Source: an uncultured Clostridia bacterium
GTDB taxonomy: Bacteria > Bacillota > Clostridia > Oscillospirales > Acutalibacteraceae
Length of the DNA: 62,997 nucleotides
Direction: 5' to 3'
Assembly (NCBI GenBank): GCA_937898625.1
Contig: CALEJF010000005.1
Coordinates: 1 to 62,997 of the forward strand
Shown here: in pieces, positions 8,886 to 16,176 of the stretch
How positions within the stretch are numbered: position 1 is the stretch's first letter
How the letters are laid out: every line of letters begins with the position of its first letter
The notes under the pieces: generated by a model
Databases searched by the model: none
Told to the model about the DNA's origin: nothing
What the model saw: the letters and a program-made list of their open reading frames with translations, nothing else
Program-made: the position numbers and the translations under genes

Positions 8886-9746
8886 ATGAAAAAAATAATG
8901 TTTATTTGCAGTGGTAACACTTGCAGAAGTCCTTTGGCTGAAGGGCTGTTTAAGAAATATTTAAAAGAGAATAATATAACTGACATTGAAGTTTCCAGTG
9001 CTGGTGTTGGTGCATTTCCTGGTGATGCGGTAAGCATAAATTCAATTCTTGTTGCGGGAAATCGTGGAGTTGACATTTCCGACCACCGAGCAAGAAATAT
9101 TAACCCTGAACATTTACTCACCACGGACTTGTTTTTCTGTATGAGTGACTCGCACAAAGCAGTTTTATCTCGTCATTGTGACGAAAACAAAATTGTGGTT
9201 TTGAATGTGCCCGACCCATATGGCAGACCTATTGAGGTATACGAAGAATGTGCAAAACAACTTGAAAGTCGGTTCCCTGAAATTCTTGAAACAATTCAAA
9301 AAACAGTTATCATTCGTGAAATGACAAAAGATGATATTGCCGAAATCGCAGAGTTGGAAAAAGAGTGCTTTTCCGAGCCTTGGAGCGAAAACTCCTTAAT
9401 GGATGAATTGACTAACGAAACTGCAAGGTTTTATGTGCTTCGTGATGATGAGAATTTGCTGGGATATATAGGTGCAAATAATATTTGTAACGAAGTTTAT
9501 ATAACAAATGTTGCGGTAAATTCCAAATATCGCGGAAATGGTTACGGAAAAACTCTTGTAAACCATTTGATTAAGCAAAGTGAAACGGAAAGAGCATTTT
9601 TCATTACTCTTGAGGTGCGAAAATCTAATGAAAATGCTATAAAATTATACGAAAAATGTGGGTTTAAATTGATTGGTGAGAGAAAAAATTTCTACTCAAA
9701 ACCTACAGAAGACGCACTTATTTACACTTACTATATAGAGGATTAA
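8886..9746 (+). CDS. Fusion: low-molecular-weight protein tyrosine (arginine) phosphatase + RimI-type N-acetyltransferase
   Basis: A 286-residue two-domain protein. Residues 1-138 are a complete LMW phosphatase: P-loop CSGNTCRS with nucleophile C8 and R14, and general acid D110 in VPDPYGRP. In Firmicutes such enzymes dephosphorylate tyrosine or arginine (YwlE type). Residues 141-286 are a GNAT domain of the RimI class: CFSEPWSENS (161-170), acetyl-CoA loop VAVNSKYRGNGYGKTL, and YEKCGFKLIGERKNFY. RimI acetylates the N-terminus of ribosomal protein S18. There is no stop, internal SD or frameshift between the halves. tsaD starts 3 bases after the stop, matching the usual rimI-tsaD pairing. Confidence 0.88.
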   Translation: MKKIMFICSGNTCRSPLAEGLFKKYLKENNITDIEVSSAGVGAFPGDAVSINSILVAGNRGVDISDHRARNINPEHLLTTDLFFCMSDSHKAVLSRHCDENKIVVLNVPDPYGRPIEVYEECAKQLESRFPEILETIQKTVIIREMTKDDIAEIAELEKECFSEPWSENSLMDELTNETARFYVLRDDENLLGYIGANNICNEVYITNVAVNSKYRGNGYGKTLVNHLIKQSETERAFFITLEVRKSNENAIKLYEKCGFKLIGERKNFYSKPTEDALIYTYYIED

Positions 9747-9748
9747 TT

Positions 9749-10768
9749 ATGAAATTTTTAGCAATTGAAAGTTCATGTGACGAAACTGCTGCAGCCGTTG
9801 TGGAAGATGGCAGGGTTGTTTTGTCAAATGTAGTATCAACGCAAATTGAAAAGCATAAAATATTCGGCGGGGTTGTACCTGAAATTGCATCAAGATTACA
9901 TACGGAAAACATTTCTTGGGTAGTTGAAAAAGCACTTACCGATGCAAAATGTACTCTTGATGATATTGACGGAATTGCTGTGACTTATGCACCGGGACTT
10001 ATCGGTGCTTTGCTTGTTGGTGTCAACTATGCAAAGGGATTATCTCTTGCAAGTGGCAAACCACTCATACCTGTGCATCATCTTCGTTCGCATATTGCAG
10101 CAAACTACATCACTCATAAGGATTTGAAACCACCATTTATGTGCCTTGTTGTGTCAGGTGGCAACACTCTTCTTTGTAAGGTTAATGATTATACTGATTT
10201 TGAAGTAATCGGTCGCACCCGTGACGATGCGGCAGGTGAGGCTATGGATAAAGCTGCACGAACATTAGGACTTCCGTATCCCGGTGGTGTAAATCTTGAT
10301 AAAATCTCAAAAACTGGGGATAATACAAAGTATAAATTCCCAAAACCACGTGTTGATGGCAGCCCTTTGGATTTCAGCTTTTCAGGACTTAAAACATCCG
10401 TTATAAACCTTGTTCATAACGCAAACCAAAAGGGCGAAACCTTGGAAGAAGCAGATGTTGGTGCATCATTTATCAATGCGGTTGTAAATTCTCTTGCAGA
10501 TAATACTGTTAAGGCTATGGAGACAACGGGTGAAAAAACACTTGTATTGGCAGGTGGTGTTTCTGCAAATTCTGTTCTTCGCAGCAGAATGGAAAAACTT
10601 GCAGAAGAAAAAGGTTGGGATTTATATTTACCAGATTTATCACTCTGTGGTGATAACGGTGCTATGGTCGGTGCACAAGGATATTTTGAATTTTTAAAGG
10701 GAAGAGTTGCCCAAATGGATTTAAACGGAAAAGCAACTGCTGACATTAAAAAAGACTACACAAACTGA
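9749..10768 (+). CDS. tsaD: tRNA N6-adenosine threonylcarbamoyltransferase
   Basis: A 339-residue TsaD (Gcp/Kae1), the catalytic subunit for t6A37 modification of ANN-decoding tRNAs. The N-terminal IESSCDETAAAVV, the iron-binding HHLRSH (H111/H115), the nucleotide-site VSGGNTLL and the C-terminal LSLCGDNGAMVG are all present. Length is typical. It is separated by 2 bases from the phosphatase-RimI fusion, so translation is probably coupled. No tsaB or tsaE is nearby. The long AT-rich gap and a strong promoter separate it from pckG. Confidence 0.96.
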   Translation: MKFLAIESSCDETAAAVVEDGRVVLSNVVSTQIEKHKIFGGVVPEIASRLHTENISWVVEKALTDAKCTLDDIDGIAVTYAPGLIGALLVGVNYAKGLSLASGKPLIPVHHLRSHIAANYITHKDLKPPFMCLVVSGGNTLLCKVNDYTDFEVIGRTRDDAAGEAMDKAARTLGLPYPGGVNLDKISKTGDNTKYKFPKPRVDGSPLDFSFSGLKTSVINLVHNANQKGETLEEADVGASFINAVVNSLADNTVKAMETTGEKTLVLAGGVSANSVLRSRMEKLAEEKGWDLYLPDLSLCGDNGAMVGAQGYFEFLKGRVAQMDLNGKATADIKKDYTN

Positions 10769-10842
10769 TTTTTATATTAATTGTATATATAATACACATA
10801 ATTTATTCATAGATAATTGATAAATTGTTATCATTTTAACTA

Positions 10843-10871
10843 TTGAAAAAATGCAGGATTTGGTATATAAT
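10843..10871 (+). promoter_or_regulatory. Sigma-A promoter of pckG
   Basis: TTGAAA (10843-10848), 17-base spacer, TATAAT (10866-10871). The transcript begins about 60 bases before the start codon and carries an AAAGGAG site. Confidence 0.8.
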
Positions 10872-10940
10872 AATGCAAAATAGGTAAGAATGGCTTATTT
10901 TGGTATCAATATGAAATTTTATATAAAGGAGTAAACAATT

Positions 10941-12731
10941 ATGGCACTCACAAAGAACAAGTCAATTCTTGAGTGGATTGACAAGCAGGTTGAACTTGTA
11001 AAGCCTGACAATATCGTTTGGATTGACGGTAGTGAAGAGCAGATTGAAGCTCTTCGTGCAGAGGCTTGCTCAACAGGTGAATTAGTAAAACTCAATCAGG
11101 ACCTTCTTCCTGACTGCTACTACCACAAGACAGCAGTTAACGATGTTGCTCGTGTTGAAGACAGAACTCTTATCTGCTCAAAGAAAGAAGAAGATGCAGG
11201 TCCAACAAACCACTGGATGGACCCAGAAAAAGCATACGCAATGCTTTATGATATTGCAAAAGACAGCTACAAGGGCAGAACAATGTATGTTATCCCTTAT
11301 TCAATGGGCCCTGTTGGTTCACCTCTTGCAAAAGTAGGTATTGAACTTACAGACTCAATTTATGTTGTACTCAACATGGTTATTATGACTCGTGTTGGTA
11401 AGGCAGTTATGGACGCATTCGGTGACGAGAGCAACGACTGGGTTCGTGGTCTTCACTGTAAGTGCGAAATTGACGCTGAAAAGAGATGGATTTGTCAGTT
11501 CCCAGAAGATAACACAATTATTTCAGTTAACTCAGGTTACGGCGGAAATGTTCTTCTCGGTAAAAAATGCTTTGCTCTTCGTATTGCTTCATATCAGGGT
11601 AAAAACGAAGGCTGGCAGGCTGAACATATGCTCATCCTTGGTATCGAAAATCCAAAGGGCGAAGTTAAGTACATTTGTGCTGCTTTCCCATCAGCATGTG
11701 GTAAAACAAACCTTGCTATGCTTATTCCACCAGAAGGATATCAGGCAAAGGGTTACAAGGTATGGTGCGTAGGTGACGATATTTCTTGGATTCGTAAGGG
11801 TGCAGACGGTCGTCTTTATGCTATCAACCCAGAAAACGGTTTCTTCGGCGTTGCTCCTGGTACAAATGTTAAGTCAAACCCAAATGCTCTCGCTTCAACA
11901 AAGAAGGGCACAATCTTCACAAATGTTGCTCGTAACCTTGACGACAATACAGTTTGGTGGGAAGGTCTTGACAAGAATCCTCCTGTAAACGCAGTTGAAT
12001 GGACAGGTATCGAAACAAATGGTGTTGAGTGGAAAGCAGAAGGCAAAAACCTTGCTCATCCAAACAGCCGTTTCACAGCTCCAGCTGTAAACTGCCCATG
12101 CATCAGCTCTGAATTCGAAAATCCGGCAGGTGTTCCAATCTCTGCTTTCGTATTCGGTGGCCGTCGTGCAAAACTTGCTCCACTTGTATATCAGTCACGC
12201 GACTGGAATCACGGTGTATTCGTTGGTTCAATTATGGCTTCTGAAACAACAGCAGCTGCAGCAGGTGCAGTAGGTGTTGTTCGTCGTGACCCAATGGCTA
12301 TGCTTCCATTCTGCGGTTACAATATGGGTGACTACTGGCAGCACTGGATTGACATTGGTAAGACTCTTGATGCTGACAAAGCTCCAAAAATCTTCAATGT
12401 TAACTGGTTCAGAAAAGATGACGAAGGCAACTTTATGTGGCCAGGTTTCGGTGATAACCTTCGTGTTCTTGAATGGATTATCAAGCGTTGCGAAGGCGAA
12501 GTTGACGCTCAGGAAACAGCAATTGGTTATCTCCCATATGCTAAGGACATCAATATTGAAGGTCTTGAAGGTGAAGTAACAGTTGAATCACTTGAAAGCA
12601 TTCTTGATGTTGATAAAGCTCTCTGGGCAGCAGAAGCTGATGGCATTGCAGAATTCTATGCAAAATTTGGCGACAAGCTTCCTGAAACACTTAAGGCAGA
12701 ACTTGAAACACTCAAAGCAAACCTTAAATAA
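10941..12731 (+). CDS. pckG: Phosphoenolpyruvate carboxykinase (GTP)
   Basis: A 596-residue GTP-dependent PEPCK interconverting oxaloacetate and PEP with GTP/GDP (or IDP). The GTP-class signature FPSACGKTNLAML supplies the P-loop. The Mn-site region, the DDISWI segment and the ASETTAAAAGAVG active-site lid are intact. In gut Clostridia the enzyme often runs toward oxaloacetate for anaerobic CO2 fixation as well as gluconeogenesis; direction cannot be read from sequence. Codon use is notably restricted (GGT, CTT, GTT, AAC-rich), suggesting high expression. It is monocistronic, with a strong promoter and terminator. RBS AAAGGAG precedes ATG 10941. Confidence 0.96.
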   Translation: MALTKNKSILEWIDKQVELVKPDNIVWIDGSEEQIEALRAEACSTGELVKLNQDLLPDCYYHKTAVNDVARVEDRTLICSKKEEDAGPTNHWMDPEKAYAMLYDIAKDSYKGRTMYVIPYSMGPVGSPLAKVGIELTDSIYVVLNMVIMTRVGKAVMDAFGDESNDWVRGLHCKCEIDAEKRWICQFPEDNTIISVNSGYGGNVLLGKKCFALRIASYQGKNEGWQAEHMLILGIENPKGEVKYICAAFPSACGKTNLAMLIPPEGYQAKGYKVWCVGDDISWIRKGADGRLYAINPENGFFGVAPGTNVKSNPNALASTKKGTIFTNVARNLDDNTVWWEGLDKNPPVNAVEWTGIETNGVEWKAEGKNLAHPNSRFTAPAVNCPCISSEFENPAGVPISAFVFGGRRAKLAPLVYQSRDWNHGVFVGSIMASETTAAAAGAVGVVRRDPMAMLPFCGYNMGDYWQHWIDIGKTLDADKAPKIFNVNWFRKDDEGNFMWPGFGDNLRVLEWIIKRCEGEVDAQETAIGYLPYAKDINIEGLEGEVTVESLESILDVDKALWAAEADGIAEFYAKFGDKLPETLKAELETLKANLK

Positions 12732-12745
12732 TTATAAAACAAAGA

Positions 12746-12776
12746 AAAAGACGGAGTTTCGACTCCGTCTTTTTGT
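12746..12776 (+). terminator. Terminator after pckG
   Basis: A stem AGACGGAGT/ACTCCGTCT with TTCG loop, extended by A:T pairs (12746-12773), and a T run. Confidence 0.92.
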
Positions 12777-12911
12777 TTTAAACACAAAACAAGGCGAGTG
12801 GAAAAGATGAGAATTACTTTGTTTTTAACTCAACAAAAAATCAAAAACTTGTTGTTCAAAATGTTTTTTCATTATTTATAATTGTCTTGTAATCAAAAGG
12901 AGGTTATAATA

Positions 12912-13265
12912 ATGAACACAGACAAAATTTACGCAGAATCAATTGCAAAAGAATATGCTCCAAAGGACGATTCAAAAATCGTGGCACTAAAAAAACTTGA
13001 CCAGAAGGCAAAACAGCCGGCAAACATATTTGCTTATACCTTCGGTATTATTTCTTCACTTGTTGCAGGTCTTGGAATGAGCCTTGCGATGAATGTTATC
13101 GGTGGAACAACGGCCTTTATGGTACTCGGAATTGTAATTGGTATCATCGGTTTTGCTTGTTGTGGTATCAACTATCCAATTTACAAAAGAATTCTTGAAA
13201 AGGGCAAGAAAAAATACGCTTTTGAAATTGTAGAGCTTGCTCGTGAAATCAGCGAAGAAAAATAA
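12912..13265 (+). CDS. Small two-helix membrane protein of unknown function
   Basis: A 117-residue protein. The start is taken as ATG 12912 because a strong AAAGGAGG site sits just upstream; an in-frame TTG at 12882 is less likely. A charged N-terminal half (IYAESIAKEYAPKDDSK, VALKKLDQKAKQ) is followed by two hydrophobic helices (about 45-65 and 70-92) and a charged helix ending REISEEK. I recognise a recurring Clostridia small membrane protein but no established function; database labels such as dihydropteridine reductase would not be supported by any visible motif. The TetR-type gene follows 30 bases later, so the regulator may control it. Confidence 0.7.
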   Translation: MNTDKIYAESIAKEYAPKDDSKIVALKKLDQKAKQPANIFAYTFGIISSLVAGLGMSLAMNVIGGTTAFMVLGIVIGIIGFACCGINYPIYKRILEKGKKKYAFEIVELAREISEEK

Positions 13266-13295
13266 TTAAGTATTTATTAGGATGGAGGTTGTGAG

Positions 13296-13892
13296 ATGAA
13301 TAAGAATGAAAGCAAGTACTTTAATACTGCTAAAAAAATGGATGAGGCACTTCTTAAACTTCTTGAAAAGAAGGATTTTGAGTATATCACCATTAAGGAA
13401 ATTTGTTCAATGGCAGGTGTTAATCGTTCAACATTCTATTTTCATTACGAAAATACAAACGACTTATTAAAGGAAGCATCTGACTATATCATCGACAACT
13501 TTTTTGCCTGTTTTTCCACTGTGAGTGCTAATGTAAATATTGATTATAGTAAATTAGAAGATTTGGTGTTTATTACTCCTGAATATCTGACACCATATCT
13601 TACCTATATAAAAGAAAATCAAAGGCTTTTTAGAACTTGTCTTAAACACCTTAATGCGTTAAATTTTAACATAATGTATAAAAATTTGTCCCAAGCTTTT
13701 TTTAACCCGCTTTTGGGTCGATTTAATTTACCTGAAAATGAAAGAGAATATATTTTAAAATTCTATCTTACGGGAATTACAGCTGTTGTTATGGAGTGGC
13801 TTCAAAAAGAGTGTCAGGATTCCATTGAAGATATAAGTAAGATTATTATTGATTGTGTTTTGGGTAAAGTAAGAATAAATGATAAGAATTAA
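13296..13892 (+). CDS. TetR/AcrR family transcriptional regulator
   Basis: A 198-residue regulator. Residues 10-60 form the TetR helix-turn-helix: ITIKEICSMAGVNRSTFYFHYENTNDLL, with the typical recognition helix NRSTFYFHY. The C-terminal part is an all-helical ligand/dimer domain of the TetR_C type with a Trp/Met-rich end. RBS GGATGGAGG precedes ATG 13296. It overlaps the next membrane gene by 14 bases, so the two are translated together; the partner is a likely target or effector. The ligand is unknown. Confidence 0.88.
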   Translation: MNKNESKYFNTAKKMDEALLKLLEKKDFEYITIKEICSMAGVNRSTFYFHYENTNDLLKEASDYIIDNFFACFSTVSANVNIDYSKLEDLVFITPEYLTPYLTYIKENQRLFRTCLKHLNALNFNIMYKNLSQAFFNPLLGRFNLPENEREYILKFYLTGITAVVMEWLQKECQDSIEDISKIIIDCVLGKVRINDKN

Positions 13893-14502
13893 ATCTTTGC
13901 AAATTGCAATATTTAGTTTACTGATAAATATTGCATATAGTATTTACAACATTATACTTGGCACAATGACACACTCCTGGTGGTTTGTCACCGTAGGAGT
14001 GTATTATTCTATTCTCAGCATAATGAGGTTTGTCATTTTAAATACAAGAAAAAAGAAGACAAAAAACAATCTGAATAAATTCACAGGGATAATGCTGGTG
14101 CTTACATCTTTACCACTTGCGGGAATGGTAATTCTTTCGTCACTAAAGGACCGCGGTGTAGACCATAACGAAAATGTGATGATTACCATTGCTCTTTACA
14201 CATTTATAAAAATTACATTGGCAACAGTCAACATTGTTAAAACAAAAGGAAGAAAAGTATCCGTCACCTTAAATACACTTCGTCACATATCATTTGCAGA
14301 TGCCGCTGTTTCAATATTTTCATTACAACGCTCAATGCTTGTATCCTTTGATGGTATGCCTGAAAGTGATATAAGAATTTTTAATATCGTGGTGGGCTCC
14401 GCAGTGTGTGTTGTGGTTTTCCTGTTGGGGCTTGGATTACTGGGGATACATACAAAACAAAAACAACAGAATAACCATTATAATACAGTAAGGCGGGGCT
14501 AA
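13879..14502 (+). CDS. Five-to-six-helix membrane protein, unknown family
   Basis: A 207-residue hydrophobic protein beginning inside the end of the TetR gene (14-base overlap). Membrane segments are apparent near residues 8-28, 34-52, 68-86, 98-116 and 172-194. No catalytic or transport motif is recognised. The last codons (TVRRG) and the stop at 14500 fall inside a GC-rich palindrome (GCGGG...CCCGC, 14493-14509), so the natural C-terminus may have been altered by repeat insertion. Confidence 0.65.
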   Translation: MIRIKSLQIAIFSLLINIAYSIYNIILGTMTHSWWFVTVGVYYSILSIMRFVILNTRKKKTKNNLNKFTGIMLVLTSLPLAGMVILSSLKDRGVDHNENVMITIALYTFIKITLATVNIVKTKGRKVSVTLNTLRHISFADAAVSIFSLQRSMLVSFDGMPESDIRIFNIVVGSAVCVVVFLLGLGLLGIHTKQKQQNNHYNTVRRG

Positions 14503-14526
14503 TACCCGCTACTTTTATTTGTATCA

Positions 14527-14708
14527 CAAATTTGAATTTGTCGAACTCTTTTCCGCCCCCTCTTAGAGGGAGCTGTCTGCGAAGCAGACTGAGGGAGTAA
14601 ATGAAGAATATCAACAAACTCCCTCCGTCATTTTCTTCGAAAATGCAACCTCCCTCATTGAGGGAGGCAAGGTCACATCACTTAATCCTCCCGACAAACT
14701 CCAATTTG
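14527..14708. repeat. Mosaic palindromic intergenic repeat A (MITE-like)
   Basis: About 180 bases bounded by CAAATTTGAATTTGTCGA (14527-14544) and CGACAAACTCCAATTTG (14692-14708), which are imperfect inverted copies of each other. Inside are CTCCCTC/GAGGGAG palindromes: CCCTCTTAGAGGG, GTCTGCGAAGCAGAC, CATTTTCTTCGAAAATG and CCTCCCTCATTGAGGGAGG. There is no coding potential. The same end motif bounds repeats at 45612 and 47824. Confidence 0.8.
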
Positions 14709-14728
14709 TTTAAGTCATTTTAAAATTT

Positions 14729-14929
14729 TGCGATATGTTCACTTCGTTCACGCGATATTTTTGTTACACAAAAGCGATATGTTTTATAAAAACACGATAT
14801 GATATAAATTCGCATTTGCGTCAGCAAATATATCGTATGCGTCAGTATATATCGCACCGAAGGTATATCGCAAATTCCATCAGGAATTTATATCGCTGTG
14901 GCGAAGCCACATAAACTCCAATTTGTCGA
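14729..14929. repeat. CGATAT-hairpin repeat array B ending in the shared terminal motif
   Basis: A series of hairpins uses GCGATAT/ATATCGC arms. Examples are GCGATAT-GTTCACTTCGTTCAC-GCGATAT near 14733, and the nested ATATCGC AAATTCC-ATCA-GGAATTT ATATCGC near 14869-14895. TGTGGC-GAA-GCCACA follows at 14896-14910, and the array ends with AAACTCCAATTTGTCGA (14913-14929). It lies directly after repeat A and before the metallophosphoesterase promoter. Confidence 0.75.
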
Positions 14930-14939
14930 AATTCTTTTG

Positions 14940-14968
14940 TTGTTATTTACCTCTGAATGTGGTAAACT
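14940..14968 (+). promoter_or_regulatory. Promoter of the metallophosphoesterase gene
   Basis: TTGTTA (14940-14945), 17-base spacer, TAAACT (14963-14968), with GAGGTG and ATG 14991 close behind. Confidence 0.6.
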
Positions 14969-14990
14969 ATTTCCATTGAGGTGAAACACT

Positions 14991-16127
14991 ATGGAACTTA
15001 AATTTAAAAATGGTAAATTTCGTATAATGCAGATTGCAGATGTTCAGGATACGCAGAACACATCCGATGATACGGTTCGTTTTATCCGTGAAGCTCTGAA
15101 AAAAGCAAAACCTGACCTTGTTGTTTTTACAGGTGACCAGGTTAAGGGATACGGTTTTTATTTGATGGGTGGAGACAATAAAAAGAAGGTAACAGAATGT
15201 ATAAATAAACTTTTGACACCCCTTGATGAAACTGGAATTCCATTTACTTTTGTTTTTGGTAATCACGATGACCAGGCATTTTCAATTTCAAAAAAAGAAC
15301 AGTTTGAGATTTATAAAACCCACGAAAATTGTGTGGCATATAATGCTGATGATGAAATTGATGGCTATTGCAACCATAATCTTGAAATCAAAGGTGAGGA
15401 CGGCAAAACAAAACTCAATGTTTATCTTGTAGATAGTCTTACAGCAACTCTTGATGGTACTTGCGACCATGTTCATGAAAATCAACTTGAATGGTACAAA
15501 AACACAAGGGATAGACTTAAAGAAGAAAATGGTGACTATGTTCCATCAATTGTTTTTCAGCATATTCCCGTTGAGGAGATTTACCAATTGCTTATAGAAG
15601 TGCCACAGGGAACACCAAACAGTGCAAGAGGTTTCCGTCAGTGGGAGGGTAAATTCTTTTCAGTTAATCCTGAAAGAGTAAATGTTGATGAGCGTACATT
15701 CATCGGTGAAACTCCAAGCGTACCAAAGGAAAATGGTGGCCAGTTTGAAGTGATGAATGAAAAAGGCGATGTAATTGCCATGTTCTTCGGTCACGACCAT
15801 AACAATTCCTTTGTGGGTGAATATAAGGGAATGAAATTGGGATATACTCAGGGTTGCGGATTTAATGTCTATGGTCCGGGCAGAAAAAGAGGAGTAAGGC
15901 TTCTTGATTTTGACGAAGCAAACCCATCAGATTTTACTACAACAACTTTAACAGTAGAGGACCTTGATGATTTTAAAATTACCAAGAAAATCAAGCACGG
16001 ATTTTACACCTATGCACCAACAAGTGTTGATGCGGTTAAACTTATTGCAAAGAAATATGTTTTGCCTATAGCAGGTGCTGTGGCAACAGTTGCAACAGTT
16101 GGTTCACTTTTGAAAAAGAAAAAATAA
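14991..16127 (+). CDS. Metallophosphoesterase with C-terminal membrane anchor
   Basis: A 378-residue calcineurin-like phosphoesterase. The two-metal motifs appear in order: IADVQD (D17 region), FTGDQV, FGNHDDQ, FQHIP and FGHDHNN. They fit the purple-acid/Dcr2-like branch, where the usual GDxH second residue varies (here GDQ). There is no signal peptide. The C-terminus has a hydrophobic helix (about 352-372, VLPIAGAVATVATVGSLL) followed by KKKK, suggesting tail anchoring with the catalytic domain on the cytoplasmic side. The substrate is unknown. It is monocistronic between the repeats and a strong convergent terminator. Confidence 0.82.
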   Translation: MELKFKNGKFRIMQIADVQDTQNTSDDTVRFIREALKKAKPDLVVFTGDQVKGYGFYLMGGDNKKKVTECINKLLTPLDETGIPFTFVFGNHDDQAFSISKKEQFEIYKTHENCVAYNADDEIDGYCNHNLEIKGEDGKTKLNVYLVDSLTATLDGTCDHVHENQLEWYKNTRDRLKEENGDYVPSIVFQHIPVEEIYQLLIEVPQGTPNSARGFRQWEGKFFSVNPERVNVDERTFIGETPSVPKENGGQFEVMNEKGDVIAMFFGHDHNNSFVGEYKGMKLGYTQGCGFNVYGPGRKRGVRLLDFDEANPSDFTTTTLTVEDLDDFKITKKIKHGFYTYAPTSVDAVKLIAKKYVLPIAGAVATVATVGSLLKKKK

Positions 16128-16134
16128 AGCAAAA

Positions 16135-16166
16135 AAATGCCTTACCAGATTTCTGGTAAGGCATTT
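16135..16166. terminator. Bidirectional terminator between phosphoesterase and foldase genes
   Basis: A 14-bp perfect stem (16135-16148 with 16153-16166), A run on the left, between convergent genes. Confidence 0.92.
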
Positions 16167-16176
16167 AAAATTGATA

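Noticed and set aside
14503..14990. Possible CRISPR array in the repeat-rich gap
   Set aside because: The repeats are palindromic blocks of varied length with no regular spacers and no cas genes nearby.
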